64,000 bases of DNA from Nymphaea colorata (GCF_008831285.2 NC_045141.1:12138106-12202105); one strand, 5' to 3'; positions 33,792-46,228 are shown, counted from the stretch's first letter. The notes: generated from the sequence alone by a model not told the origin. Made by a program: numbers and translations.

Positions 33792-34321
33792 TTGTTTACA
33801 TTAAATCCATGTGAATCTACTTGTTGAGGTGTCCAAATTTGTTGGATTAGCAACATAGCCGAAATTTGAAGCAAAGATGTACTTTTGTGAGTTGATTAGT
33901 GTCAAATCATTAAATAATTCTTTCGATAGGATTCATTTTACCAAATCAAGTTTTTGCCAGCTCTCCCTTCAACGCATAGTCTTGGTTCATCTCCATTTAA
34001 TTTTCAAGTGGGTTCGGTGAATTAAGTTCATTAGGTGCGTAGTTTATTTATGTAACACGAGTAGAGAACAGAGGGCAAAAGTTGACCAGCGTCTGCACAC
34101 GGACGTTGGAGTTCCCTGAGGATGATCAGGATGGAAGTAGTACTAGTAGTAATATATATATATATATATATAGCCCTACTTAGTGGAATGCCAATTGCCT
34201 TTTTAAATATCAAGCAATCTAAAACTTGGGGCCATAGTTAAATCTATGGGCTGAGGTTTGGAGGTCAAAGTGAGAGAGAGAACATTCTAATTCAATGAAC
34301 TTTATTTCTAAAATATGTTCA

Positions 34322-34508
34322 ACAAGAAGTAGGGGGAAGTTTCATGAGAGAGCCAAATTAAAGTTTTTAAATTTTGATTATGGCTGACATATTATTTTTC
34401 AAAATTTCTATGTAGAACAAGTGATTTTTTTCTTAAATTTACATATAAATTTAAAAAAAATTAAGGTGGAACTAGGGTCCATGTTGTTCCTACCTTGGCT
34501 TTGCCCCT
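34322..34508 (+). repeat. MITE-like element, second copy
   Basis: Shares AAATTAAAGTTTTTAAATTTTG, AAGGTGGAACTAGGGTCCATG and CCTTGGCTTTGCCCC, in the same order, with the element at 1137-1322. The left terminus is decayed. Confidence 0.5.
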
Positions 34509-34739
34509 AGCAAGAAATTAGGAAAATATATTGTACTGAGAAGCCCATCAAACCCCGCAAACGTCCTCAGAACATAAAACATCACTGCACCAACAATCAC
34601 CACAGGAGATACAACAGTAGCAGCTTCCACAATAGAACTTCGACAATGACAAAACCTCGACGATGGCAATAACCCCCAGCCCCAAAGAGAGAGAGAGAGA
34701 GAGAGTATTAGATAGCTTATGTACGATATTTGGAAGTAG

Positions 34740-34866
34740 AAATACTTTTTGAATGTTTCACGAAATTCGAGTAGATTCATGAAACACTAAAATTAATGTT
34801 TCATGAATTTAACCATACACATCATTTGTCAGCTGCCAAATAACCCCTCATTGTGCTTAATGTTTT
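34740..34866. repeat. Small inverted-repeat element (GTTTCATGAA family)
   Basis: Alternating TTTCATGAA/TTCATGAAAC motifs end in AGCTGCCAAATAACCCC. Similar text with a GTTTGGCAGTTGAAACACT start is at 50106-50270. The GGGGTTATTTGGCAG-type end is common in Tourist-like MITEs. Confidence 0.35.
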
Positions 34867-35865
34867 ACTTAGTATATCTTCATAAAGTGATGATATGGTT
34901 GATTACTTAAAACGAAAAACATGTTGCGTAAGAAACATATGCGCTACAGTAGGTAGAAAAGTTTCAGCAGTGAAAACAAGGAGGAGTTCATTTAACACCG
35001 TCTTTTCTACAATTTTAGTTACGTAGAGCACGGTTCACAGCAAATAAGCAATGATTAATGCATTTATGCGTTGACATTATATAAGTGAAATACGTAGAAG
35101 GAGGCCCTTTGAGGTGTAAAAATCCAGTCAACAATTGGGAAACCCATGGATATACATACGAAACTCCATGTTTCGTGATACATTTGAGTTAAGATGAAAT
35201 GGAGCTCAAGTCCCGCTCTTTTCTCCCTTATCAACCATAAGAAGGTAACAGTGGGAAGTTGGGAACTGCATCTGATTGATTCTTAGCAGAGGCAGCCGCA
35301 GGTTGTAAAACAGTCACTCGTGATTTTCTACATGGTTCTAGCGTCATTCCAACGGCGACAAGCCATTAACCGATGAAAGCGATATTCGAAAGCAACCTCC
35401 GTGTGAGACTCATAATCTCTAGTCCATCCCACGCGGCCGATTCAAGTGTGGACAGAACACAGCTTTTAATTGAGCGAGTGAAGTATCGATGCAGTCACCA
35501 TCTCATTATAAAAATTCCAAAAACGAAATACTTCCCGAGTAAAGCTCTCTTACTTAATGATTAATATAATTCTAGAACATGCATGAGACCGGTTCTTGGT
35601 TTGGTGGATGCAGCTTCTACAAACAATTATTTTAAGTACGTATTTCACGTTAAATTCATACAACGCCACAGGGAATTTAACGCACAAAACAGTCTTGGAA
35701 AATATATTTCACGTTATATACGAACAACACCATGCAAATCATCACGCATCGGGAAATTTGACGGTGACCGGAGGGCGGGAAGGAGAAAGCAGACGGAAAA
35801 GAGAGCGCGGAGCTGAGAGCTGGAAGCGGGCGGTGTGGTCTTTGGTGGGGTGGAAGCCTCTGAAA
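34867..35865. other. Downstream flank of the PB1 gene
   Basis: 3' side of the minus-strand PB1 gene. Short frames only; no repeat or RNA gene recognised. Confidence 0.45.
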
Positions 35866-37377
35866 TCAACCCTGGGAGGACGGCCTGCTCCTGCCACCAT
35901 CCTGGCTGGGCTGATTAGGCGGTGGCTGTGGCTGGCGGAGGTCGACGCCCATCGCGTGGTAGGCCGATGGCGCCGCCCCCGGAGCAGGGGTGTAGTAGAC
36001 CGCCCTGGCCCCGCCTGACGAGTCGTAAACGACGTGTGAGAACGCCGGCGGCGGGTCTATCCCCTGGCGCGGCGCCCCCTCCGGGTACGGCTGGGGGACA
36101 GGGCCCATCTTGGCAGCGGCGGGCCCCATCCCGTACGGATCCACCACGAAGCCTGCGGTGGCAGGGTGAGGTTGCGGCTGCGCCATCATCTTTGGCGGCA
36201 CTGCGAAGTATCCCTGCGGACGGTTGGAGCTCGTCGGATACAATCCAGCCGTCGCCGGCGGCGGCGGCTGTGGTTGTAATATGTAGACCGGATGTTCTGG
36301 TGCCGGCGCTTGACGATCAGGCATCGACGGTGCCCAGTAGGCCGATCCCACGGGAGGAGCGCTCGCCTGTTGCGGTGCCGGTGGAGCCGGGTCGTACCGG
36401 TTCTTCTCCTGGACTCGCCCGTAGTAATCTCCCTGTGATGCGATTGCAGCGCCACCGCTGGGGCCCTCTCTTGGAGGGTATGCCGGTGCCGACGGAAGGT
36501 TCCGGCCGAGGGACTCTTCTTGCTTTCGCTGGAACATAACTGCCGCTTGGTGCTCCTGGTTCGCAATTTGCATCCTCTGGAACTCATGGATTTGCCTCTG
36601 AAGCTCCGCCGGGTGCATGCCGGGAACTACGGTCGCCATCGTCGGCTCCGGCGAAGACCGCTGGTCCCGCTTAGCCGCGGGGATGACGGTCGGCTGAGGC
36701 AAGTAGTCCCGCGAATCAAGGAGAGGGGGATTGGCGACCGCCGGAGCGGAATCGGGGACCGGAATCTCGTCTCGCGGCCGTCCGGCGGGCCCTTTCTCCA
36801 GGTTGAAGAGAAAGTCAGGGCTGTCTGATGATCCCGTACTGCGATTCAGGCCCTGGACGGGGGCAGAATTCAGCGCATCGACGAACCACTTCTGGTCGGG
36901 CTTGCTCTCGGCGCCGGAACTGGGAGCCGAGGGAAGCGTGGGAGCGGAGTCGACGGGGAAGAGGAAGAGGCGGAGGCGTGCCGGCTTGGAGGCGGATCCC
37001 CTGCAAAGGCGATCGTACTCCATCATCAGGTGCTCGAGGTCTTCGTCGTTGGTGACGGAGATGAGGGCGTCGAGGTCCTCATCCGGGAGCTGGTACTTGA
37101 ACGACACGTTGGTACTCCACTGGGCGGAGAGCCGCACCACCACGTCGTCGAACTTGGCGTCGCGGTCGATGGAGATGATCTTGGTGTCGCCGCCGATGTA
37201 GGCGAGCTGGTTGTCGTGGGGACGAGGGTGGATCTTCCCGCCGAAGCTGCAGATGAACTTAACCTTATAGTTCCCCGCCGACGACTCGTCCCATGGCTGG
37301 TTCTCGTCGTCGATATCGCGAGACCTCGGCGACGAGTCCCTCGACCCACCGCAAGACGAGTACGTGAAGCCCTCCAT
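35866..37377 (-). CDS. PB1 (octicosapeptide/Phox/Bem1p) domain protein
   Basis: Single-exon frame of 503 codons with stop at 35866-35868. The PB1 domain spans about residues 37-141: the basic strand YKVKFICSFGGKIHPRP carries the conserved lysine, DTKIISIDRDAKFDDVV follows, and the acidic OPCA-type motif is in YQLPDEDLDALI and TNDEDLEHLM. Having both basic and acidic faces suggests head-to-tail self-association or pairing with another PB1 protein. The remaining 360 residues are low-complexity, Pro/Gln/Ala/Tyr-rich, with a short coiled segment (about 250-285, ELQRQIHEFQRMQIANQEHQ). Length and layout match the land-plant family that includes Arabidopsis At5g64430 and At5g09620, whose function is poorly known. 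The region is much more GC-rich than its neighbours. No splice is needed. The start is the first Met after upstream stops. Confidence 0.93.
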   Translation of the reverse strand: MEGFTYSSCGGSRDSSPRSRDIDDENQPWDESSAGNYKVKFICSFGGKIHPRPHDNQLAYIGGDTKIISIDRDAKFDDVVVRLSAQWSTNVSFKYQLPDEDLDALISVTNDEDLEHLMMEYDRLCRGSASKPARLRLFLFPVDSAPTLPSAPSSGAESKPDQKWFVDALNSAPVQGLNRSTGSSDSPDFLFNLEKGPAGRPRDEIPVPDSAPAVANPPLLDSRDYLPQPTVIPAAKRDQRSSPEPTMATVVPGMHPAELQRQIHEFQRMQIANQEHQAAVMFQRKQEESLGRNLPSAPAYPPREGPSGGAAIASQGDYYGRVQEKNRYDPAPPAPQQASAPPVGSAYWAPSMPDRQAPAPEHPVYILQPQPPPPATAGLYPTSSNRPQGYFAVPPKMMAQPQPHPATAGFVVDPYGMGPAAAKMGPVPQPYPEGAPRQGIDPPPAFSHVVYDSSGGARAVYYTPAPGAAPSAYHAMGVDLRQPQPPPNQPSQDGGRSRPSSQG

Positions 37378-37920
37378 CTCCTCTTCCTGTTCTGCTCAAT
37401 CGATCGACGGAAAAAGTAAACGACTGGAAGAAGCAACCCCTTCTTTCTGCTGCTGCTGCTGCTCCTGCTTCCTTCCTAGATATGATTGAACTGATGGTTG
37501 GCTTCTAGACGACGGCAGATGAGGGGGCTTTGACGGAGGAGGGAGGGAACCAAAAAGTAAGGGGGAAAAGGAGAAGGTTCGCTGTCAAGAAGGGACCCGC
37601 GGGAGGAATTAATTAGAGGAGAGGATAATGGTGGTGAGGGGTGGTGGCGCTGCAGCTGCCGCTGGTGGCGTTGGAGAGGGAAAGGCTGAAGGGGAAGGAA
37701 GCCGATAGAGAGTAAGGTAGAAGCAAATGGTGGGGTCGGGGTTGACGTGGTGGGTTGGGGGCGGTCCCACCCAGCCGAAGAGTCAAGCACGCAGCAGGTG
37801 GGGTTGGCGTAGGGCCCGTCCGCTTTTAATTTCTCTTCATCCTCTCCTGCTTCGACCGGCGTTTCCGGTCGATGACGTCGTCCGAAGCCGCGACCGGCCG
37901 GGAAATTACTGATATAATAA
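37378..37920 (-). promoter_or_regulatory. 5' leader and promoter region of the PB1 gene
   Basis: GC-rich, with a (CTG)n-type triplet run at about 37449-37463 and a purine/pyrimidine-biased leader. Composition drops to AT-rich beyond 37910, marking the likely upstream limit of the gene. No confident TATA box was found, which fits a broad promoter. The antisense frames here and across the gene are shadows of GC-rich sequence. Confidence 0.4.
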
Positions 37921-38267
37921 TTTCAATTGTGTTGATATATGTTTTCACATAACTTTTTTTTTTTAAAATATATTTTTGCCCCGCTCACGTCCGGACGGGC
38001 AGATGATTCATAATTGGCAGAGCCAGATGTCCATTGGATCGAGGATCAGATTTTTACAACACCGCTCTAGACCATTTCAAAGGAAAGAATGTTGTTTTTG
38101 ATTTTCCAAACTTCTTGGTCAAATGAGAAGGTGGTAGAATTATTAGCTAAAAGACATTTTTGCTTGACTTTGACGTTCTAAAAGGGAAACCCCACGTACA
38201 TTTATCTTCTGTTTGCTTAGGAAATTTAGATAGAAGCTGCTGCTACAGCCAAAATACTTCAAACACA

Positions 38268-38660
38268 GTGGCAGAACCAGAAAATGTTGGATGAAAGGCA
38301 CATCTATCCATCTCTCTAACTTAGTAACTTGAGGTTTACGCATCCGCTGCAACTTGAGTGTGGTGCAGGCACCACATCTAACCGGACTTAAGTTTCTAAG
38401 GGCTGGTGTGGGCGGTGCATGTGGCTGAGCCTGGGTTCATTATATGAGTTTTTTCAAGGGTTGGTGTGGGCAGGGGGGACACCTGCCCTCACCTAACTTG
38501 GGTTTAGGAGGCAGTAACGTGGCAGTGGTGCGGGTGTGGCTCGTATAGGTTAATTAGCTTCATTATAATATAAGTTTTCTCAAGGGCTGGTGTAAGCGCC
38601 ACATGTGGTTGGACCTGGGTTCATTAGTTCTGTTACAGTGTAACTTCAATGCCCACACCA
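38268..38660. repeat. Repeat cluster with GGGCTGGTGTGGGCGG motif
   Basis: Starts with CAGTGGCAGAACC, a hAT-type end. A unit reading GGGCTGGTGTGGGCGG, CATGTGGCTGAGCCTGGGTTCATTA occurs at 38397-38450 and, diverged, at 38580-38632, with a third fragment at 38456. The block ends GCCCACACCAGCCC at about 38648. The GGTGTGGGC/GCCCACACC text is shared with the hAT-type MITEs at 54072, 55978 and 56196. Confidence 0.5.
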
Positions 38661-38884
38661 GCCCACAGAGATAGCTTTGTTAATGCTTCAAAGTGGCATC
38701 AGCTTAACCGGGCAAAAGATGAAACTGATGAGTACTGGTTTAAATTCAGTAAACCCACAATCATTTTCTTTCCTCTTTCCTTCTTAATTTAGACTATTGA
38801 AGGCATCGTCCACAAGTCCAATCATTTAGTTCAGTCAATCATACTATCCTCATTACGGTCTTCCTTCTCTCTTTCTCCCTCTTG

Positions 38885-38916
<32 letters not shown>

Positions 38917-39049
38917 CTTAGGCCAAATCAGCTGTGGGCCTTTATCTGTTGAAACATGTGGAAATCTTACTCCTTAGCTGCAAACCCTAGGTGCAAGGGA
39001 AAAGGAAAGAAGAGCATGGGCTTTCATTCAGTGGGATAAACCTCCTCCT

Positions 39050-39052
<3 letters not shown>

Positions 39053-39134
<82 letters not shown>

Positions 39135-39150
39135 AGAGAGAGAGAGAGAG
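39053..39150. repeat. (AT)40 followed by (GA)n
   Basis: An uninterrupted AT array of about 80 bp passes directly into about nine GA units. Confidence 0.97.
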
Positions 39151-39612
39151 AAAGAAAGAAATTGGTAGAAGCTAGACACTTAGGTTAGGGATAAAACTAA
39201 ACCCTTTAAGTTTTGGTTATAGAATGATTTTAAATAAAAACATAAGCATCTTAATATATTTATAAAAACTATTTTGATCTAAAACATGCTTTGATTCAAG
39301 TTGTTTTTATCAAAAATGTGGATTGTTTTATTATCAAATTGTTGATGCTATGTGGGCCATTCATTTTTTCCTTATTATGAAAACAATATCAAAGTATATC
39401 AATTGATCAACTTAGTATTTTTTATGCATCAACATATTGTTAAATCATATAATAAGGTTAGATTGTAGATATTTTAAATATCAAAATTAAAGCGTCTATC
39501 TTTTATCACTTACTTAAGCATCTAATTTCTATCAATATATATATAAGAAAATGTCAATCACCTTTTTTTCTCTCAATTTTTGGTCAGATGAGTGACTCTG
39601 AATAGATATCAC

Positions 39613-39651
<39 letters not shown>

Positions 39652-40720
39652 GAGGTTATTTTTGTATACAATCATTTGGTGTTACAAGCAATCTTCCCAT
39701 AAATCACATCATATCGTTGTGGAAGGATGAAAGTGGGAGGTGATTGTGAAAGGCAAGGAAGTTAAGATGTTTTCTCCCCATATATGTGTGGACTCTGGAG
39801 CCCATACACTTTTTACTAATCACCCCCAGCAAAACACAAAGGGTCCTTGGTTACCTTGACTTTTCCTTTTTTCAGTCAAGAAAATAGAAAGTTGGAGCCC
39901 CAAAGGCTCTGTCTGAGCATGTCAAGAGTATGCATTATAAGGTACTGTTGAACTATTGAACGCCCTCTTCAACTGATGGTGATGCTGTTCCCTACGACTC
40001 TATCGGATTGGAAGGTGTTGAAACAGAGTTGCCAGTTGATAGATAGTTTTTGTCCGGAGGCGTAGACCTTCGCCGGTTGGCCTGAATGTCTTGATTCTTG
40101 TGGATTGTTACTCTTCTGAACTGCAAACGCCATCAAGATTTCGAAGTGTCTTAAACCTAGAGGGCAAGGAAATGAGGTGGCTTCACCTCTCACGGATAGC
40201 CAGTTGATAAATAGTTTTTTTCTCCAAGCAATTCAACGACCTCTCAAGAATTAAGTACTCTTAATTGCAAGTTGGCCTTTCTCATAAATATCTGGATGAT
40301 CTGATCATCAAAGACGATGGAGATGTTACACAGACTCGCTCTCTCTTCCTCTTTCTGTCTCTCTCCTACCCACCGAAAAAAAAAGAAATTATCTTGAAAG
40401 ATGATGACTGAGTCTTGAAGGTGATTAAATATCAAGCCTGTCTCGGACTGGTGGGCCTGATGCATGGCACCCCGCTTTCGAAGGCCCATCGTGATTGTAA
40501 CTGCATTAATTCATGTCTCACTAGCTTTCCATTAGCATTTTGCCCTTTGAGTTCTCACTTTCCGTCCAACCTAAAAATTTGTTTTGCTTTCTCCAAGATT
40601 CTTTCACATGCATGTCTCCCTTGAATGCGATCCGACGGACGATGTGGATGGATCTCTAAGGAATAACTTTGTTACATATATGCACTCCAACAGAGGAGGA
40701 GGATGGATCTCTGAGGAATA
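39151..40720. other. AT-rich spacer, no gene supported
   Basis: Includes another AT array at about 39616-39648. Short frames at 39969-40193 and 40244-40489 lack family motifs. Confidence 0.45.
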
Positions 40721-40726
40721 GCTTTG

Positions 40727-40810
<84 letters not shown>

Positions 40811-40840
40811 GTATGTTTGTGTGTGTGTGTGTGGAGAGAG
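40727..40840. repeat. (AT)n(GTAT)n(GT)n(GA)n compound microsatellite
   Basis: About 72 bp of AT, then TATG/GTAT units, GT units and a short GA run. Proteins read across it (Ile-Tyr repeats) are artefacts. Confidence 0.95.
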
Positions 40841-41204
40841 AGATACAGAAATTCAACCATGACTTGCTTTATATTTGTCAAATTGTTAGCTAATGACCAA
40901 ACGACCTTGATGCTGCTCTTTTCTTTTTTCTTTTTTTCAATTTTTTCTTTCTCTTCAACCCCTCCCTTTCTTCCTCCACTGCCTCCCTCCCTCTTTTGTG
41001 CACACCAGGGGCAGCCGCCCTTGGTGGGCACACTCGAAGGAAGGAGGGAGGTCCTATTTCGCTGCCACTAGCCAGCACAGTGCGTCCCTGGTGGGTAGAT
41101 TATTTCATCCATCTTTCTCCAAATAACTGTCTGCCTCCCTCCCTCCCTCAGGTTTGCCCACCCGCTGACAGATTTCGCTAGCCGTTAGCCTGCTGATGGA
41201 GTGC

Positions 41205-41354
41205 TCTTATAAAACTTCTCATTTTTGAAGGGGCAAAACATATATAAATAAGTAAATAATTATAAAAAAATCAATGTAAAAATATGTAAAAATAAATAAA
41301 AATTTTGTTGTTAGCATAGTTGTCCACACCAGCCCATATGTAGCTCCACTACTG
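41205..41354 (-). repeat. hAT-type MITE, partial, minus orientation
   Basis: On the minus strand it begins CAGTAGTGGAGC, then GGGCTGGTGTGGACAACT, AACAACAAAATTTTTATTTATT and CCCTTCAAAAATGA. The same text, in the same order, lies at 54072-54250. The distal end is not preserved. Confidence 0.6.
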
Positions 41355-41726
41355 GCAGGTCGCCGTTGGAGTCTGAGCATGGTGGACAGTCTATGGGGTG
41401 GTCTGTTCAGTGAGTGGGTCAAAAGGAGGAGACAAAGAGAAAGAGGGAAGAGAGCGACAGAGGATGAAAGATGACCTTTTCATGCCCATCGTTTTTTTTT
41501 TTTTAAGCATCGATCTCAGCCATTCGAAGGGGCAGGATGAACGGCTGAGATCAGCTGTCACCATAACTCTATTTTACTAGAGTCATGATTTAGTCATGAT
41601 CAACAGTATTGTAGCCTATATTTCTCTTACCTTAGTTTTAGTTCCCTTGGGACAAACAAGAAAACAATTTTGTTTTTCTCTTTGTCAAAATTACGCTTCC
41701 AACAGTAATTTTCCACTTCAAAAAGC

Positions 41727-41860
41727 ATAACTGGTCGGCAAAACAGCTCACTTTCAATTGGACCAAGGTTTGAATCCAGTGGCTGTCACACTTTGATGCG
41801 TTGTTGTTCATAAGAGTTGCAAATGGTGGCAAGTGCAACTCTAGAGTTTAAATAAGTATT
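41727..41860 (+). repeat. SINE copy, partial
   Basis: Contains ACTGGTCGGCAAAACAG, a B-box-like GGTTTGAATCC, then AGTTGCAAATGGTGGCAAGT, matching the body shared with the copies at 51690 and 56580. Confidence 0.45.
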
Positions 41861-42397
41861 GTAGGTTCACCAAGACTCGGAGTAAGCCAAAACCTTAGAG
41901 GCATAAAAGTATGACTTTGGAGTTTTTATGTGTAAGGTGGTTTCCCTAAATAAACATTAAAAAAACCATAATTTTCAAGTAAAATCTCAATCTAAGTGGT
42001 CAAAGTGGTTGAGATTAAACCATGCTTTCAACCATAATGCTTTCAATTGGAGAAAATATGCAGAATATAGTTAATCATAAGAAGTGTATATTACATGTGC
42101 AATGTTTTAATATGTGATCATTTGTAGTTTTCTGAAATAAATGATATATATTCTGTTGAATCTATATCATTATTTTTGGGTTATATTGATATTAATAAAT
42201 GTCCCAATATAAATAATTCCATGTTCTAATTAAAAAGTTTCTAAAGTGCGTGATTCGTTCAAATAACCTAAAGGAGAATTAACTTGTGTTATTTAGTAGG
42301 AATTATTATTTCTTCACTAATCACACACATAATTAGGTGTCAGTTCGTATATAAAGGTGATTTTCATAAAACTTAACTGTCAAATGCTGTATGTCTT

Positions 42398-42482
42398 AAG
42401 GGGCATAAGTTAGCTGGTTGGGTTGGCAGGCAGACGAGACACCAATCCTAGTTTCATTCCCATGGGCATTATGCTCTTGGGT
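42398..42482 (+). repeat. SINE copy, 5' fragment
   Basis: GGCATAAGTTAGCTGGTTGGG resembles the tRNA A-box region of the SINE family; TTCATTCCCATGGGCATTATG corresponds to the following body. Confidence 0.35.
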
Positions 42483-43914
42483 TAATAAGATATGATATAT
42501 GTAGTACATTGTTCGGGTAATTACACATAATGTATATGGTACCAAGTTAAAGGAACATTGTCGCTACTCTATACTCCATAGCCATAGACACTAAGGAGAT
42601 GGCTAGGAATAGGAACATTATGTTATTATCCTATGTATCTAACATAAAAACTAGTTAGATTCATTGGACACTTTGAAAAGTGATTTATGAATCTGCTCTA
42701 GCTTTTGAAGTAAATGATGGAACACTAATACACTATTAGGGTTCTGAAACAGCCCCTAGGGGTACATATGGGGAAAGAGGACAGCTTAAGCTATCACTTG
42801 GGTCACAAAATATTCATTTCTCTCACTTGAGCTGTTGTATACTTATACGCGTGCCTAGACTTCTAGGTACAAAAAAATGGTTTCTCTCAATGTTTTGATT
42901 GACTGGGAGTAAATCCCACTGCTTGAGTGAAGGCCAAAACCCCTGCCCCACCCTTCTTATAGGGGTTGCTCGCGTGTCTAGACTTATAGGGGCTTCGTTC
43001 TATATATAATCACTCATTTATACCTTTTCTGTGCTTTCTTTTTTACATTATATTATTTCGTACATTAAGTTTATTTAAGTTTTTATGTCCAACATCATTG
43101 ATCGACCAAAAGCAAAGCTTTTTTTCTCTAAATTTCACGTACGGCTTTTACTAAGCAAAGAGCAGACCTTGTCCACGTTAGGGTAAAGTAGAGGATGGAC
43201 ATGATACTTATTTTTAATGTTTACTTTAAAAAAACAGCCTTTGACATAAATCCCTGGATGCCATACCCCTACCAAGGTTGAGTTTTTTTTTTTTTTTTTT
43301 TTTTTTTTTGTAAGTCTTTCAACTCTTGTGTTTTGCTTGCCATTGTTTTACCATTTTAAATTTGCATGTAGTTGTTTTCTTTTTTTTGCAGCATGGAGAG
43401 TTGACTCAACAGAAACTCAAAATAGAGACTGACTGTTTACCAGCCCCTGCCCCATTGACTGAGTGAGTCCCTATAAAGCACATAGCAAGCATATTAAGTG
43501 GCCTGGTTTTCCTGTGAGTTCCTTAATTTTCATTAAACAAAGTAATCTAATCAAGATCTTGATTTACTATCTTAAGTAAGTGAAAATTTTAATTGGTTAG
43601 AAAGCCCAAATTAATTTGAACTTAAAAAAATGAAAAATGTATAACAGAAAAGGAAGGAGGAGGATCAATCCAACTTCCACAACTGAATATAAAGGAAAAT
43701 AAATGCGCCCAATTTCTAGCAAAAACAAATGAGATAGAGAGATTGTAGTGAAATTTATCTGTCTTTACTAGAGACTATGGTCGCTCACATGCTATTGTGG
43801 CTGGGAATTACATTCAGTTGAATGAACTTACAAAGCATATTTAAGTCTAGTTCTCCAGTTCATTAACTCATAAGTTTAACTCAAATGCTCATGTTTACCA
43901 TGAGGCGTGTCTAA
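42483..43914. other. AT-rich spacer, no gene seen
   Basis: Contains a 30-nt poly(T) run at about 43288-43317, possibly the tail of an old retroposon inserted on the minus strand. Nothing else recognised. Confidence 0.4.
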
Positions 43915-44150
43915 AGTTGTCAATGGATTGGATTTGGATGGGATAGTCCACTTAATTGCTTCAAAAAGGTTGGGTATAACAAAATTTGACATCTGATTAA
44001 AAATCAAATGAAATTTAGATTTGAAATTTGACATCTGATTGGATTCAAGTTTGGAATCAGTTTTAAGTAAATATCCTGTCAGGTTTGTGTTCATAGATTT
44101 GGATTTGGATTTTTAGCCTTAAATGGATATTCTATATTCGATATTCATAC
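43915..44150. repeat. ATTTGGATTTGGAT-type dispersed repeat
   Basis: Starts GTTGTCAATGGATTGGATTTGG and contains repeated GACATCTGATT and GGATATTC motifs, as in the repeats at 3776-4215 and 54923-55341. Confidence 0.35.
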
Positions 44151-44504
44151 ACTTTAGATGTCACTTTTTAACATGAAATCAACAATGCGAGGAATGGCGC
44201 CATTGGTGTAAGTCAAAATTGAGCTGCAATTTTTGTCTTTAGTTTTAGGTTATAGCACCGTGGATATGTATATAACCTCCTTGAATACGTCGTCATAATT
44301 TCCAATTTAGTTATCGAGTTTCATATCACGCAACTTTGAACTTTAGTTATATATACACATTTGTTTAGTTATGAACATGTAACTGCTTATATGGCTTTAT
44401 TGTAAGCAAGTTTCTATTTGCAAATGTATTTTCTAGTTTCAGAACTTATTTCAATCGTCACTTGAAATAAAAAAAATATAACTCTTTACGACGCATGACA
44501 GACT

Positions 44505-45345
44505 AGCCGAGCTGAGCCAACTCGAGGTTGGCTCAACACATAAAATGATAAGCTCAAGATCGGCTCGAACTTGAGACGAGCTCGACAGAATAGCTTGAAC
44601 CCGAGCTTGACAGAAAACCATCAACATCGAGCTCGAGCTCGACTCATCGAGCTAGTTTGAAGCTCGTTCAAATGATCTACCCCACTACCTAGTGATCCCT
44701 CGACTGTTCGTCTTCTTTGTGGAGACACCATAAACAGAGAGGGAGAGAGGTGGAATAAAGAGGGGATGCTCGACGAATCAAGGGTTTTTGAAACCCTCGA
44801 TGTCAGAACCCTCGATCGAACCCTTGAACAAGAAAGGGTTCAATTAACGGTTTCTTAAACGTCTCGTCTCTTTCAAGCTTTCCCTCCTCTAGTCATTTGC
44901 CCCCCTCCTTTTCTCCTTTGCAGCATACAAAGCTCGAAATCGAGTGTGGTTAACAGCCACCCATGCATGCACTTGTTTGGGGAAGCAACTCATGTCTTCG
45001 TCAATGGTTTCTCAAGGAGAGAGAGAGAGAGAGAGCACTGTCGCCTTTGACAAGGAAACCCATTGCTGATCGGTGCTGCAGTTGAAGAACCGTTTGGCCT
45101 CGAAGCAAGCATGGACGAGAAACAGAGAAAGTGAGGAGGAGAGAAAACAACGTGAGAAATGAAATGAACCAGCGAAGAAAAAACAATAAAAAGTCATTTA
45201 ACAAGCCACATCAAGTTAAACGACTGTTGCGTTCAATGAACTGGAACTCGAACCATTTAACGAGCCGAACCATCAACTCGAGTTCGATTCATTTTACTGA
45301 AAAAGTGGGGTCGAACTCGTTTACCAGCCGAGCTCGATGTTCAGG
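44505..45345. repeat. GAGCTCGAGCTC-type element, long copy
   Basis: Begins with GCCGAGCTGAGCCAACTCGAGG and ends GCCGAGCTCGATGTTCAGGCC. Both ends are dense in self-complementary CTCGAG/GAGCTC. The interior has a GA run (about 45016-45034) and no supported gene. Confidence 0.45.
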
Positions 45346-45349
45346 CCTT

Positions 45350-45665
45350 AATGGCAGTGCATCGGTAATGTTACCGATGCTTCGCTGCATGTCTGCCAAA
45401 GATTTACCAGCGTTTCTCTAAACATTGGCATACTTTTGATCGATGTTCGGAGAATGTCGGTAATAATCCTTACCAACGTTCAATAAACGTCGGTGAGCAT
45501 TATCACCAAAGTTAATAAACTTGTCCGTCATATTCAACTATGTTCAGCAAGCGTCGCTAAACAACATCTAGATGCGGCAGTGGAATGTCGGTGATAGTTG
45601 TCGCCAACATTTTGTTCGTCGACATTCTTGTCACCTTTACCTACTTCTTTTAGCCGGTGGTAATA
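45350..45665. repeat. CGGTAATNACCGA-rich segment, possible CACTA end
   Basis: Repeated variants of CGGTAATGTTACCGAT, GTCGGTAATAATCCTTACC and CGTCGGTGAGCATTATCACC resemble subterminal repeats of CACTA-type transposons. No CACTA terminus was found. Confidence 0.3.
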
Positions 45666-46130
45666 TATTTTGTCGTGGTTGTTAAATATATATAACAAGC
45701 TAGCCAAGCTTGAAGATCAATTCCCAATCATCCGGCCGGCCATTTGCAGGCCAACCACGAAGGAGTAATTATCTTCAATTAAAACATTATGAAAACGCAA
45801 GCACTACGTAAAGCTTATGGCCGTTGTTTTGTCGTGAATGAGGATAATTGCCAGCCGGCTATACCACTGAAAGATAGTGACGTCCAGCCACTGAAACGCA
45901 TGTAAAAGAAAAACGAATGAGAATAAAAGGAAGGTTGGGTTTCCTTTTCAAAGAAATTTATGAGTAAGAATTCTTGGTTAATTTGATACGCAAAACCAAG
46001 TTCTTTAACTTATTTTATGGCCCACTATTATTAGTGCATCAATTGCTTGTCCATTTCTAGTGGCGACAACATGTCTTTGGTTGGTGAAACAAGTGCATCT
46101 TGTTATGTCCCACAACTGTATAGATAAACT

Positions 46131-46183
46131 ACTATATATATATATATATATATATATAGATATATATATATATATATATATAG

Positions 46184-46227
<44 letters not shown>

Positions 46228-46228
46228 T
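46131..46228. repeat. (AT)n with GATA interruptions and (GA)n
   Basis: Three AT blocks separated by AGAT, ending in about ten GA units. Confidence 0.95.

Larger units (their letters stand above)
31931..34321. other. AT-rich spacer with microsatellites, no gene seen
   Basis: Contains (AT)n-(GT)n at 32633-32688, (AC)n at about 33244-33263, (CT)n-(AT)n at 33702-33788 and (AT)n at about 34151-34172. No supported coding sequence. Confidence 0.5.

Noticed and set aside
35922-36828. Long frames antisense or out of frame to the PB1 gene
   Set aside because: GC-rich sequence produces open shadow frames; only the 503-codon frame has a domain and a natural start and stop.
40672-41071. Frames with runs of Ile-Tyr or Tyr-Ile, here and at 31443, 33596, 38991 and 58410
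   Set aside because: They read through (AT)n microsatellites and have no coding support.
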